From positions 4,432,001-4,496,000 of the forward strand of contig NC_056428.1 in NCBI RefSeq assembly GCF_905147365.1: a stretch of DNA of 64,000 nucleotides, given 5' to 3'. The notes under the pieces were generated by a model. It was not told the DNA's origin. It saw only the letters and a list, made by a program, of their open reading frames with translations, and did not search any database. Below are positions 21,971-33,600 of the stretch, in pieces; position 1 is the stretch's first letter; every line of letters starts with the position of its first letter. Position numbers and translations under genes: made by a program. Source of the DNA: Aricia agestis (lineage: Eukaryota > Arthropoda > Insecta > Lepidoptera > Lycaenidae).

Positions 21971-24614
21971 AATGGGAGATGGTTTTAGGCTTGGTACTAT
22001 TAATAGAGGCTACGTTGGACGGTGTGACTGATGTAGATATAATATTTGATTGAGTTAAGTAACTTAATATAGCTGATATCAATTCTGGTACTGAAATATT
22101 ATTGTCGCTGTTTGCTATTAATGCTGAACCATTTGAACCCATTGGTGGATTATAGTCTTTAATTAAATTAAAATGGGCTGTTTTATCATATCCACTTATT
22201 GTCTTAGGTGGTGTCCTAGGTTGTCTGAACACAGTTTTCTTGTATGATTCTGTGGTTGTTTTATTTACAGAGATATTTCTGGGTAAATTTTGTTTTTGTT
22301 GGTTTATGAAAGCTGGTGGAGAACTAGGAGAAGATAAAACAGTTGAATACAGTTTTGAGATAGGAGGGTGGAGTTTTGAAGCTTCAGCATATGATAAATT
22401 TTTGTGAGCCATAGATTCTTTAATTGATTTTTGTCTGTGAAACTCAGGGCAATTCTTACTAGTAGCTATATGAGAAGCTTGGCATAAACAACAAAACACA
22501 GAATCCTCATCTACTGAACATTTGTCACCCGAGTGACTCTGACCACAACGAAAACATCTGGGAGTCGATCTGCACTGTGACTTAACATGCCCATACCTAC
22601 AGCAATTGTAACACTGTATGGTAGGGTAAATGTATAAGTCAACAGGCAAAGAGTTATCTTAATATATATATTTCTTGTGTGCGTGTGTATGTGACTGAAC
22701 TCCTCCTAAACGACTGGACCAATTTTGATGAAATTTTTTGTGTGTGTTCGTGGAGATTCGAGAATGGTTTAGATTTACAGTTTGGTCTACTGGAAAATGT
22801 TTTTTCAATTAATTTCTTATTTATAAGGAGTTGTTGATTTTGGAATGTTTTACATTAGATCCGGCGGACGGCGCTATCATCGCATTCAATATTATTCTAT
22901 TTCAATTTTAGTTTGTCCTGACAGATGGTGCTACGATTAATTTGAAAAAAATTTTGTTATTCAATTCATGTGCTGATCAAAATATTAAATAAATAACACA
23001 TAGGCTACAATTTTAACCGACTTTCAAAATGGGGGAGGTGTTATGTTCGTTTTCTTATATTCAACGATTACTCCGCCGTTTGTTAACCGATTTTTAAAAT
23101 TTTTCTTTTGGTATATAGGGTATCATCCCAATTTGGTATTATATTCAGAAAAGTGGTGATCTGATGAAGGATCCATAAGTAATCGAGGGAACTCCTCAAA
23201 ACTTATAGGGAAACATATGGTGACTTCAGTTTCGTGAGAAGTATTCTAAGCATATGCTACCAACAAGTAAGATTTTGCACCGAGATATACCTGGTATACC
23301 GTGGTTCGGAAGGTGCTGAGAGAATTCCTGATTCTTTATAGATACAAGTTTGGGAGTTTCGGCGTTGTTTTAAGAACAGAAAGCATATGCTACTATGCAA
23401 ATTACATTCTTCATCATCATCATCATCATCATCACTACCATATTATACCATTTCATAGTCTTTTAGATCGAGACTCGAGTTTGTCAAGCGATAATTAAAA
23501 AAAATCTATATCTACCTAATATTATAAACCTGAAGAGTATGTTTGCTTGAACGCGTCAATCTCAGAAGCTACAGGTCCGATTTAAAAACTTATCTCAGTG
23601 TTAGATAGATCATTTATCGAGTAAGATTCATCATTTATCGAGAAGGTTATATTATATTATTACTCTAAGACTAATACGACAGAAGAAACTCAGGAAAATG
23701 TGGGAAAAACGGGGGAAATATTTTTTATGGGAAAATGTACCTACGGATTCTGTAAAATTCCTAATTTACGCGGGCGAAGCCGCGCGGGACATCTAGTAGC
23801 ATATAAAAATTCTTTTAGGTAATGTTTGGCCATCAAATGTAAAAACTACTGACTTAGTATTAACAAACTGTGCAGTATTATTTACAACGCTTTTTTTCTT
23901 TAAACGTCTTAATTTTAAAATTTCCCCACAACCATAAGGCAGAGTAACGTTAGCCAGAATGTCATCCTCAGTCCAATCTGCTGGTATACCTCGAACCAAG
24001 CCTACTCGACAAACTTGGAAAGAAGGAAGGAAAACCTTGTAATTATTCTGCTTTAAATTTTCATTATTAATAAAATTATTGGCATCAGAAAACACTGAGA
24101 AGGATAATGATAATCTATTTCTGCCAATCCTTTTAAGGCTGCCGTTCTCCACATTTTTTATTTTATTATTTTTAAGAAAACGACCAAATTCTACAGGATG
24201 TAAGGAGCAATTTCCGTTAGAAGTTGAAATCTCCTTTTGAATATGTACTATGTAGGGTGTAGAGTCAGTGTCTGTGTACAATAAACGACTAACACGGAGA
24301 TTAGTCAAGCCCTGATGTTTCTCTATAATACCAACTCCTTGTGTTTCTTGAATATTATTTAAGCTTTCTTTGTTTTCTGTATCACTTAAACACAGGCAGT
24401 TGATATCTGGTTTAGTTTTATTAGGATTTTTCTTAATTTTCTTATTACATTTTCTGCAAATTCGTCTGGATGTTGCAGGGCGTTTGCGGTTTGAAGATGA
24501 ATTATTATTAATCGAAGAGTCAGTGTCCATAGAAGAATCATTAATTTCTGTTGTCTGAACAGTTATAAATTGGCCAGCAGGGGGGCACTCCGGCCCCCCC
24601 GGGTCCACATCCAT
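21918..24614 (-). pseudogene. LINE A copy 1 ORF1 (zinc-knuckle protein), split by a Helitron
   Basis: The N-terminal part runs from 24614 (MDVDPGGPECPP) to 23797 and the C-terminal part from 22656 to 21918. Between them is the 1140-bp Helitron. The C-terminal part keeps three zinc knuckles (CYNCCRYGHVKSQC, CFRCGQSHSGDKC, CCLCQASHIATSKNC). Copy 2 shows the uninterrupted 518-residue frame. Confidence 0.88.
22657..23796 (+). mobile_element. 1140-bp non-autonomous Helitron with exact empty site
   Basis: The insertion begins TC (22657) and ends CTAG (23793-23796), between host A (22656) and T (23797). There is no target duplication. CGCGGGCGAAGCCGCG forms the 3' hairpin, 10 bp or so before CTAG. 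Copy 2 of the LINE carries the empty site near 29393. Inside are a block shared with 60195-61320, a (CAT)n tract near 23410, and a second LEP1-like 5' start (CTAATATTATAAACCTGAAG) near 23515. Confidence 0.93.
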
Positions 24615-24963
24615 ATTTACAAAATACTATATACAAGAGACTTACCAAAATGCGCAAAAAACAATAAAAACTAAAAGAAACTAAATAAATATAAAAAGAA
24701 AACTAACTAACTAAGATATTTACAATGAATAATTCGAAAAATTAAATTTTCCCAGAAAAAACACGACCGCCCTTTTTGGAGATTCCCGCGCTTTTTTCGA
24801 GATGAGTTTTTTTTTTTTTTTTTTGTTTGTTTTTGGCACTGACACTGGCGGTGTACTTTGCCATATACAAAGGTAGGGAATAGGCGGTGGAAAAGCAAAA
24901 TAAGTACGGAATTCAGGATTTCGGATCTAGTTAGGAAGTTTCACTACAAGGTATAATAATATA

Positions 24964-27900
24964 CTAAAGGTTAATGGAGTTGCTACGTAAATATTGAGAT
25001 AAACATGAATAAACTAATTTGTTACATGAATTTAATAAAGTTGGTACGGAAGTAGGAAAGGGTATAGACATAGAGGAGAGACTATCATAAAGGTAGGAGT
25101 GGTCATACAGAGGACAGGAAAGAATAATATGATTCAAATCACCCACTTCCAAACCGCACTCGCAAGCATCATTGTTGCGAATTCGTATCCTTTTTAGGTG
25201 GGCCGGAGTCAGGACATGTCCTAACCTCATTCTTATTAAAGAAGAAGTTGTGCTTTTTGATAATTTAATTTTGAAAAACCAAGGTCTGAATTGAATCTCA
25301 GGTTGTATTAGCCTATATTGTACACCTTTTTTATGACTCGTTCGTGCCCAGTCCTTACTCCAATCCTGTTGGAGAAAGTTCTTAGCAAGGGAAGGCAAGT
25401 CATGACAGTAATTCATATACGGAAAAACATCTCCACTAAAAGCAGCATCTTTGGCCAAAGCATCCGCTTTTTCATTTCCAAGAATGCCGCAATGACTCGG
25501 TATCCAGACAAACGTAACAGATAAGTTAGCAACAATACATTTCTGCAAAAGGTTTCTAATTTGAATTATTATGGGAAAACATTTTGACTTAAACGTAAAT
25601 CCATTTAATGCTTGAAGGGCACTTAAAGAATCGGTAAAAATGACAGTTTTATTAAGTTTCGCTAGTAAAATGTAGTCGACCGCTTTAAATAGGCCATAAC
25701 ATTCCCCAGTGAATACGGAAGTTTGCGGCGGAAATTTGACTTTTTGGACTATGTTGTATTGGAGATGATATATACCAACTCCAACACAATTATTATTAAC
25801 GATTGATATTTTAGAGGCATCTGTGTAAATGTGATGCCAGCCTTCCCAATTATTGGTTGTTAAATAATTGAAAAATGGTTTTGCATAATACTTATCTGAT
25901 TTTTTTATACCTATGTCGTAACGGATATCCGGATCCAAAATAAGGGAATCAAAGGAAGATTGAAACAAAGGATACACCGGTAATCTAAGTGTAGGGGCGT
26001 CAAGGAATGAGTATCGCACATAACTATTTACTAAGCAAGGGCGAGACTTGTGTAGCCAAAAATTATCCTTGTTTACTAAATCTAACAGTTTTTTCAGTTT
26101 CGGAATAAGAGGATGGTTTGAAAATTGCAAACAGCGAATGAAAAACTTGTCAGCCAGATATTGTCGCCTGAGGTAGAGCGGTGGTTCACCACATTCTACC
26201 TGTAATGCATTTATTGGGGAGGAAGCCATGGCTCCACAAATGATTCTCATAGCTTTTGCTTGAATCTTATCTAACTGTTTGAAACCAGCTACATTACAGG
26301 GTTCAAGAAGGAATGTTCCATAATCTAACACACTTCTAATCAATGCGTTATACAGTAATTTTAAGTTAAACGGATGAGAACCCCACCACACTCCTGATAG
26401 GCACCTTATTATGTTTAAAGTGCGTTCACACTTAGACGCAACATACTCATTATGAGCATTACCATTGAGTTTTGAGTCTAAAATTACCCCTAAAAACTTT
26501 GCCTCCTTGTCGACTGGAATTTGCATTCCATTATATTTTACCACCACAGGCGGAGGTAAGCGCATACGGGTAAATAGAACAGCGGTACTTTTATTAACTG
26601 AAAGATCTAATCCATTTGCATCTAACCATATTTTTAGTCTTGCTAAACAGCGCGATAATCGAATAGAGGCTCTTTCAATGGATTGGTCTATGATATAAAT
26701 TGCTAAATCATCGGCGTATTGCAAAAGATATAATTCATCATCTACATACTCTATATCTGTTTCCAAATCTGAAGTCTCGCCAATAACTGCTTCCTCTAAA
26801 TCTGATGTATAAATATTGTACAAAGGTGGACTTATTACTGCGCCTTGGGGAAGCCCTTTATCTACAACCCGCAATTCTGTTGACGTTTCATTTTGCAAAG
26901 GCAGAGCAATAAATCTTTCAAGTAATATGTTTATGATAAAATTACTTAATGTTATGGGAACACCTAATAAATGTAGCTTTCGTCGGAGTATATCTATTCT
27001 TACGTTATCATATGCTGCATTTACATCTAAAAAAACAGCTAAAACAGATTTGTTTTCTGTAAAAGCGATACGAATATCTGTGGTAAGAAGTGCGATATTA
27101 TCTATAGTACCTTTTCCTTTGCGGAATCCATATTGACTTTTCGATATGAGGTTATATTTTTCAACATACCATTCTAAGCGATTCTTTACAAGATGTTCTG
27201 AAATTTTTAGTAACACTGACGATAGAACTATGGGACGATAGGAGGAAGCAGAAGAGGGAGATTTACCGGGTTTTAAAATGGGAATAACCTTCTGGGTTTT
27301 CCATGAATCTGGGATATTGCCTGTCAACAACATACAATTAACTAAATCCAAATAATAACATAAAACTTCGTCGGAAGCGTGTTTAAAAAAGGAATATGGA
27401 ATTCCGTCCATGCCAGGAGCCGAATCATTTAAGTTTGAGACAACACCTTTTAGCTCTTGAAGTGAAAAGAGCGCATTAAGGTCTTTAAGGTTAACTTCGC
27501 CTAAAGGTGATGGACGGAGAAGTGACACAGAGGGAGGTGCTAATCTCTTTAAAAAATCATTGGCTAGAGAGTCTGGCATAGGGTGAAAAGGGGGCTTGTA
27601 TGCAGACCTATACCTTCTAATATTGTTCCAAACTATGGAAGCATGTGTATCTGGGCTAATAGATTCGCAAAACTTTTTCCAGCTTGCGGACTTCTTTTTC
27701 TTAAATAATTTTTTCGCGTCGTTAACAGATTTACAATATATAGTGTAGTTTTCATATGTAGAATTATTGTTATAATTTCTTTCAGCCTGTTTTCTTTTAT
27801 TTATAGCGGCTGAACAGTCAATGTCCCACCAAGGAGGTGATGGTATGTATTGCTTAGATGTCTTCTTAATAGGAAGAGTTTCATCTGCAGATTTGATTAA

Positions 27901-28707
27901 AGCAGATGCTAAAGCAGCAGCACAAACAGACTCATTTCCTGGTGATATACTAGGAAGAAGAGACAGTTTATTTTCTAGTGCATGATGAAACTTTTTCCAT
28001 TCTGCATTTTTTAAATTATATTTTAATGATGAAGAATTAGTAGGATGATTCTGATTTTTATTTTTACAGGGGAGAGAAATGAGAATGGGAAAGTGATCAC
28101 TACCGTGACTATATGATAAAACTGACCAATGTAAAAGAGATGATAGATTTGAAGTACAAATAGATAAATCGGGAGCACTATAACCCTCATTGGGTGCAGT
28201 ATGCCTCGTTGGAAACCCTGTATTGAGAATGCATAACTTGTGGAAATCTAATAAATCTAATATTTCGAAACCCCATTGATTATTATTACTGCTACCCCAA
28301 GACAAATGTTGAGCATTAAAATCACCAAGAATTATAAAAGGTTTTGGTAAATTGCTTATTAAATTTCTAATTTCTAAAAATATAGAATAGGATGGATGAG
28401 GAATATACAATGACACAAAACAGATGTTATTTACAGATGCAGCAATTATAGAGACATTGGGATTATGTAATGGAAGTGAAATATGTACATATGAATGATG
28501 ATGGTTGATGAGTAAAGCGGTACCGCCAAACCCATCGGATCTGTCCTCTCTTATACAGGTATAGCCAGGAATCTTAAAAAGAGAATCTGGCTTGAGCCAT
28601 GTTTCTTGAAGAGCAAAGACAATTGGTTTATATTTGTTTATTAAATGAGTAATTTCACTTTTTTTGCTCGCTGCACTGCGACAGTTCCATTGGATCAGAT
28701 AATCCAT
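24964..28707 (-). CDS. LINE A ORF2: endonuclease, reverse transcriptase, RNase H (1247 aa)
   Basis: This protein nicks target DNA and copies the element RNA onto it. Residues 1-220 are an apurinic-like endonuclease (QETWLK, GDFNAQHLSWG, HGSDHFPI). The RT palm has FLDVNAAYDNV at about 559, LPQGAVISPPLYN, and YADD at 664-667. RNase H follows with YTDAS near 961, GECYGLFKAVDYIL, FTDSLSALQAL, and WIPSHCGILGNEKADAL near 1067. A C-terminal zinc-like box, CECGLEVGDLNHIILSC, is near 1180. The start ATG at 28707 lies 53 nt inside the end of ORF1 in another frame. No stops or frameshifts interrupt it. Confidence 0.93.
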   Translation of the reverse strand: MDYLIQWNCRSAASKKSEITHLINKYKPIVFALQETWLKPDSLFKIPGYTCIREDRSDGFGGTALLINHHHSYVHISLPLHNPNVSIIAASVNNICFVSLYIPHPSYSIFLEIRNLISNLPKPFIILGDFNAQHLSWGSSNNNQWGFEILDLLDFHKLCILNTGFPTRHTAPNEGYSAPDLSICTSNLSSLLHWSVLSYSHGSDHFPILISLPCKNKNQNHPTNSSSLKYNLKNAEWKKFHHALENKLSLLPSISPGNESVCAAALASALIKSADETLPIKKTSKQYIPSPPWWDIDCSAAINKRKQAERNYNNNSTYENYTIYCKSVNDAKKLFKKKKSASWKKFCESISPDTHASIVWNNIRRYRSAYKPPFHPMPDSLANDFLKRLAPPSVSLLRPSPLGEVNLKDLNALFSLQELKGVVSNLNDSAPGMDGIPYSFFKHASDEVLCYYLDLVNCMLLTGNIPDSWKTQKVIPILKPGKSPSSASSYRPIVLSSVLLKISEHLVKNRLEWYVEKYNLISKSQYGFRKGKGTIDNIALLTTDIRIAFTENKSVLAVFLDVNAAYDNVRIDILRRKLHLLGVPITLSNFIINILLERFIALPLQNETSTELRVVDKGLPQGAVISPPLYNIYTSDLEEAVIGETSDLETDIEYVDDELYLLQYADDLAIYIIDQSIERASIRLSRCLARLKIWLDANGLDLSVNKSTAVLFTRMRLPPPVVVKYNGMQIPVDKEAKFLGVILDSKLNGNAHNEYVASKCERTLNIIRCLSGVWWGSHPFNLKLLYNALIRSVLDYGTFLLEPCNVAGFKQLDKIQAKAMRIICGAMASSPINALQVECGEPPLYLRRQYLADKFFIRCLQFSNHPLIPKLKKLLDLVNKDNFWLHKSRPCLVNSYVRYSFLDAPTLRLPVYPLFQSSFDSLILDPDIRYDIGIKKSDKYYAKPFFNYLTTNNWEGWHHIYTDASKISIVNNNCVGVGIYHLQYNIVQKVKFPPQTSVFTGECYGLFKAVDYILLAKLNKTVIFTDSLSALQALNGFTFKSKCFPIIIQIRNLLQKCIVANLSVTFVWIPSHCGILGNEKADALAKDAAFSGDVFPYMNYCHDLPSLAKNFLQQDWSKDWARTSHKKGVQYRLIQPEIQFRPWFFKIKLSKSTTSSLIRMRLGHVLTPAHLKRIRIRNNDACECGLEVGDLNHIILSCPLYDHSYLYDSLSSMSIPFPTSVPTLLNSCNKLVYSCLSQYLRSNSINL

Positions 28708-30211
28708 AATGGGAGATGGTTTTAGGCTTGGTACTATTAATAGAGGCTACGTTGGACGGTGTGACTGATGTAGATATAATATTTGATTGAGTTAAGTAAC
28801 TTAATATAGCTGATATCAATTCCGGTACTGAAATATTATTGTCGCTGTTTGCTATTAATGCTGAACCATTTGAACCCATTGGTGGATTATAGTCTTTAAT
28901 TAAATTAAAATGGGCTGTTTTATCATATCCACTTATTGTCTTAGGTGGTGTCCTAGGTTGTCTAAACACAGTTTTCTTGTATGATTCTGTGGTTGTTTTA
29001 TTTACAGAGATATTTCTGGGTAAATTTTGTTTTTGTTGGTTTATGAAAGCTGGTGGAGAACTAGGAGAAGATAAAACAGTTGAATACAGTTTTGAGATAG
29101 GAGGGTGGAGTTTTGAAGCTTCAGCATATGATAAATTTTTGTGAGCCATAGATTCTTTAATTGATTTTTGTCTGTGAAACTCAGGGCAATTCTTACTAGT
29201 AGCTATATGAGAAGCTTGGCATAAACAACAAAACACAGAATCCTCATCTACTGAACATTTGTCACCCGAGTGACTCTGACCACAACGAAAACATCTGGGA
29301 GTCGATCTGCACTGTGACTTAACATGCCCATACCTACAGCAATTGTAACACTGTATGGTAGGGTAAATGTATAAGTCAACAGGCAAAGAGTTATAGCATA
29401 TAAAAATTCTTTTAGGTAATGTTTGGCCATCAAATGTAAAAACTACTGACTTAGTATTAACAAACTGTGCAGTATTATTTACAACGCTTTTTTTCTTTAA
29501 ACGTCTTAATTTTAAAATTTCCCCACAACCATAAGGCAGAGTAACGTTAGCCAGAATGTCATCCTCAGTCCAATCTGCTGGTATACCTCGAACCAAGCCT
29601 ACTCGACAAACTTGGAAAGAAGGAAGGAAAACCTTGTAATTATTCTGCTTTAAATTTTCATTATTAATAAAATTATTGGCATCAGAAAACACTGAGAAGG
29701 ATAATGATAATCTATTTCTGCCAATCCTTTTAAGGCTGCCGTTCTCCACATTTTTTATTTTATTATTTTTAAGAAAACGACCAAATTCTACAGGATGTAA
29801 GGAGCAATTTCCGTTAGAAGTTGAAATCTCCTTTTGAATATGTACTATGTAGGGTGTAGAGTCAGTGTCTGTGTACAATAAACGACTAACACGGAGATTA
29901 GTCAAGCCCTGATGTTTCTCTATAATACCAACTCCTTGTGTTTCTTGAATATTATTTAAGCTTTCTTTGTTTTCTGTATCACTTAAACACAGGCAGTTGA
30001 TATCTGGTTTAGTTTTATTAGGATTTTTCTTAATTTTCTTATTACATTTTCTGCAAATTCGTCTGGATGTTGCAGGGCGTTTGCGGTTTGAAGATGAATT
30101 ATTATTAATCGAAGAGTCAGTGTCCATAGAAGAATCATTAATTTCTGTTGTCTGAACAGTTATAAATTGGCCAGCAGGGGGGCACTCCGGCCCCCCCGGG
30201 TCCACATCCAT
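28655..30211 (-). CDS. LINE A ORF1: nucleic-acid-binding zinc-knuckle protein (518 aa)
   Basis: LINE ORF1 proteins coat the element RNA. The N-terminal half is polar, with a cysteine cluster (CRKCNKKIKKNPNK). The middle carries an RRM-like stretch (YKVFLPSFQVCRVGLVRGIP). Three zinc knuckles lie at about residues 288-345 (CYNCCRYGHVKSQC, CFRCGQSHSGDKC, CCLCQASHIATSKNC), followed by a serine/proline-rich tail. Its stop (28655-28657) lies downstream of the ORF2 ATG, so the frames overlap. Copy 1 has the same protein split by a Helitron. Confidence 0.9.
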   Translation of the reverse strand: MDVDPGGPECPPAGQFITVQTTEINDSSMDTDSSINNNSSSNRKRPATSRRICRKCNKKIKKNPNKTKPDINCLCLSDTENKESLNNIQETQGVGIIEKHQGLTNLRVSRLLYTDTDSTPYIVHIQKEISTSNGNCSLHPVEFGRFLKNNKIKNVENGSLKRIGRNRLSLSFSVFSDANNFINNENLKQNNYKVFLPSFQVCRVGLVRGIPADWTEDDILANVTLPYGCGEILKLRRLKKKSVVNNTAQFVNTKSVVFTFDGQTLPKRIFICYNSLPVDLYIYPTIQCYNCCRYGHVKSQCRSTPRCFRCGQSHSGDKCSVDEDSVFCCLCQASHIATSKNCPEFHRQKSIKESMAHKNLSYAEASKLHPPISKLYSTVLSSPSSPPAFINQQKQNLPRNISVNKTTTESYKKTVFRQPRTPPKTISGYDKTAHFNLIKDYNPPMGSNGSALIANSDNNISVPELISAILSYLTQSNIISTSVTPSNVASINSTKPKTISHYGLSDPMELSQCSEQKK

Positions 30212-30418
30212 ATTTACAAAATACTATATACAAGAGACTTACCAAAATGCGCAAAAAACAATAAAAACTAAAAGAAACTAAATAAATATAAAAAGAAAAC
30301 TAACTAACTAAGATATTTACAATGAATAATTCGAAAAATTAAATTTTCCCAGAAAAAACACGACCGCCCTTTTTGGAGATTCCCGCGCTTTTTTCGAGAT
30401 GAGTTATGACTTAAGACA

Positions 30419-30451
<33 letters not shown>

Positions 30452-30646
30452 TTGGGAGCTGGAAACGAGTCCTTTGCTCCAAAAAAAATACAATAATAAT
30501 ACAAAATACAACAGATTAAAATTAAAAAAAAAGGAATGTCTTTCTTCTATGTTGGTTCTCACCACAGGCTCTCACCAATGTTCACACTAAGCACTATTTA
30601 CAAAAAAAAAAAAACAAAACACTACGGTACCTATTTACAATTATTT

Positions 30647-33600
30647 TTAAACTTTTTCCATCGTTGAGCATATATAACGGTATAAACATTTGAAGAAATT
30701 GTAATTAGACAGTAAATCTTCTGGGCGGCGGGGTACACTTATATCTTCATCTTTACAAATTTTATCTATTTCAGAGCAGAGTAAAATTCTGTCCAGACCT
30801 AGTGCTTTGCAATCAAAGATTATATGTTTGAGGTCAGCATCATTTTCTAAGCATTTGGGGCATTTTGCATCATCTAAAATTCTTAATTTATGGAGGTGGG
30901 AGGGGACCAAGCAATGTCCAAATCTCATCCTTGTTATTACTGATGTGAATTTTCTTGATTCAAACTGTACAGTGTAATACCATGGGACTGAAAAATCTTT
31001 CTTTATGTCACTGTACCATTTACCCTTATTACCCTTTACTATATTCCAGATTCTTTTCCATAGCTCAAACATTTCATCTTTGACAGTCAAAAAGAGGTCT
31101 GTAAATGGCACTTTTATGATGTCCTTATGATCCTCATCTGGTGGTCCTCTAGAGGCTGTATCCGCCCTCTCATTTCCAGCAATTCCTCTGTGGGAGGGAA
31201 CCCATAGAAATTCAATATTAATGTTATTACTGACTAATTCATGTAGAATGTTTTTGATCTTAAAAATTAAATAATTACTTTTGAAACTTAAATTACTATT
31301 ATCTAGAGCTACTAACACACTTTTACTATCTGATATTACAAGAAAATTATTTACATATGACAAAGTTTTTATATATTGTAATGCCATATAAACAGCATAA
31401 CATTCGGCTGTGTAGATAGAACACATATTACTGATTATAAAACATTTGGTAACATCCAGAAATTCATCATAATAAGCCGATTTAACCTCATCTATAGTTT
31501 TCGACCCATCTGTATAGATTTTGTAAAAGTCTGTTTTCTTTTCTATAAAACTGAGAAAGTCGGTCTTACCATAGATGTCTCCAGTTGTTACCAAATATTT
31601 TTTCTCTAGAGAACCTTCAAAGTTGTCATAAATTGGCCATAGATCACTAGAATAAATGTCATTTGTCATATTTAAAACCAACTGTAACAAAGTCGGCATC
31701 TGTGGCAAAATCCTTGTAGAAATAATTTGTGATGTTATTACAGAAGAATCTAATAAACTAGTTATTTCCTCAGATACTTTAAGTTTTCTTACAGGAAGTG
31801 AGGACTTAATTGCAATCATCTTAACAAAGTATTTCTTAGCTAACATGAGTCGTCTCAAGAATAAAGGAGGAATATAAGTTTCAACTTCCATTGAGTTTAT
31901 AGGGGTGGATTTCATCGCACCAGTTATAATGCGCAGTGCTTGATTTTGAATGATATCTAACTTTTTTAGAAGACTAGCGCTAGCATTAATATATGCTAAG
32001 CAACTATAGTCAAAGTGGCTCCTAACTAAACTTTTATACAACATTGAGAGAATTTTTGGATCAGCACCCCAAAAAACTCCTGCTAAACATCTCAATATAT
32101 TGAGTCGCTTGTAAGCTTTATTACATATATAATCTATATGTACATTAAATTTAAGTTTGTTATCTAAAACTATACCTAGAAATTTATGTTCATTTACTAG
32201 TGAGATGATTTCATTATTACATTTAACTTGAACATTACATTGACTTTTACCAAAAGTCATAACTGAGCTTTTTGAAGAATTAATATTTAGTTTTAGTTTG
32301 TTATTATAATAATTTAACAGTTGCTTAAGAGCTAAATTAATATTACAATTGGCCGAGCGTAGTAGACGATTAATACAATAGATAACTATATCATCAGCAT
32401 ATTGTAGAACATTAACACCTAATACTTTTACATATTTACAAATTTGTGATGTATATAAATTATACAGGATTGGAGACAATATCGCTCCTTGCATTAAGCC
32501 TTTATGTGCAAATTTTGGACCATGTAGTATATCATTAAATTTCACATAGACAAGACGGTGATTTAAGAATCTATATATCCAATTTAAAAACCTACCAGGA
32601 ATCCCCAATTCACTTAAAACCTTAATAAGTACAGACAAATTTACATTATCATATGCACCTTGCACATCTAAAAATACACAAATTGCATTTGAATGAGCCA
32701 TTATAGAATTCTTAATATCATTTATAAATGAAACAAAGCCATCAACTGTACTTTTTCCTTTACGGAAACCTAACTGAAAATCTGGTAATATTGAATTAGT
32801 TTCTGTAAAATAGTCTAACCTAACTTTTATCATATTTTCAAAAACTTTTCCAATGCATGAAGTGAGTGATATTGGACGGTAAGAATTATGATCATGGATT
32901 GGCTTATCTTTTTTCAGAATGGGCAAAACACACTGAGTTTTCCACTCGTCGGGAATAACTTGTTTGGACCATAGGTGATTGTAGATATTAAGAAGAACTG
33001 CTTGTGCATTTTTGTGTAAGTTTTTAATCATTAAATATGGAAAATTATCCAGTCCAGGAGTAGAATCTCTTCTTGACATTAAGGAACTATAAAATTCATC
33101 CCAGCTAAAATCTTTCATAAAGAAGTTGAAATATTCACTATCATTATTACTTTTAAATATATCTTCTAATGAACTTTCACATTCTTCATCATTTGTAAAT
33201 TTGTCTAAAAATTCTGGTACAAAACTATCACATTTACTATGTATGCTAGAACCTACACGCTTATATTTTTTGATAAAATTCCAAATATTCGTGACTGGGG
33301 TGTATCTATTAAATGTAGAGCATAAATTTTGCCAACTTTTTCTCTTTTCCTCTTTTATAATCCTTTTTTTGAGTGCATCTAATCTCTTATAATTTATATA
33401 ATTTTCCATACTTAAATTACTTCTATATTTTTCCAAAGCTTCTCTACAATCCTTTACAGCCCTATCACAAATATCATTCCACCACGGAGCAGGTACCTTT
33501 TTTTTAAATTTTTTAGATGAATTAGTTATTATAATTTTTGGAACACATTCATCTCTTAAAGTGTTTAGTAGATCACAGAAATGATTATAACTTTCTAAAG

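Larger units (their letters stand above)
17494..24798 (-). mobile_element. LINE family A, copy 1 (disrupted)
   Basis: This is the same element as copy 2 (24807-30395), at roughly 1% divergence by spot comparison. It is interrupted by a 566-bp TA-flanked MITE (20714-21279) and a 1140-bp Helitron (22657-23796). Removing both, and one TA, leaves 5597 bp against 5589 bp for copy 2. That 8-bp difference is explained by a 12-bp coding indel near 19445 and small differences around the poly-A tract. Confidence 0.92.
24807..30395 (-). mobile_element. LINE family A, copy 2 (intact, full length)
   Basis: A 5589-bp element with an 18-T tail (24807-24824), a short 3' UTR, two intact ORFs and a 5' UTR of about 180 bp ending GAAAAAAGCGCGGG on its own strand. 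The domain order (zinc-knuckle ORF1; endonuclease-RT-RNase H-zinc box in ORF2) fits the RNase H-bearing LINE groups (I/R1/Loa-like). I cannot fix the clade without a phylogeny. Intact frames suggest recent activity. Confidence 0.9.
17486..30403 (-). repeat. tandem array of two full-length LINEs with GAGATGAG at all three junctions
   Basis: GAGATGAG occurs at 17486-17493, 24799-24806 and 30396-30403. Each of the first two is followed directly by a T-run (LINE poly-A tail). Each of the last two is preceded by the LINE 5' end, ending TTTTTTC. The two LINEs are thus head-to-tail, both full-length, with one 8-bp motif as target duplication for both. Confidence 0.9.

Noticed and set aside
28655..28720. 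Programmed -1 frameshift at the A-run (A AAA AAG) before the ORF1 stop of LINE A
   Set aside because: A slippery heptamer is present, but ORF2 lies in the +1 frame relative to ORF1, so a -1 shift would not enter it. The ORF2 ATG upstream of the stop is the simpler explanation.
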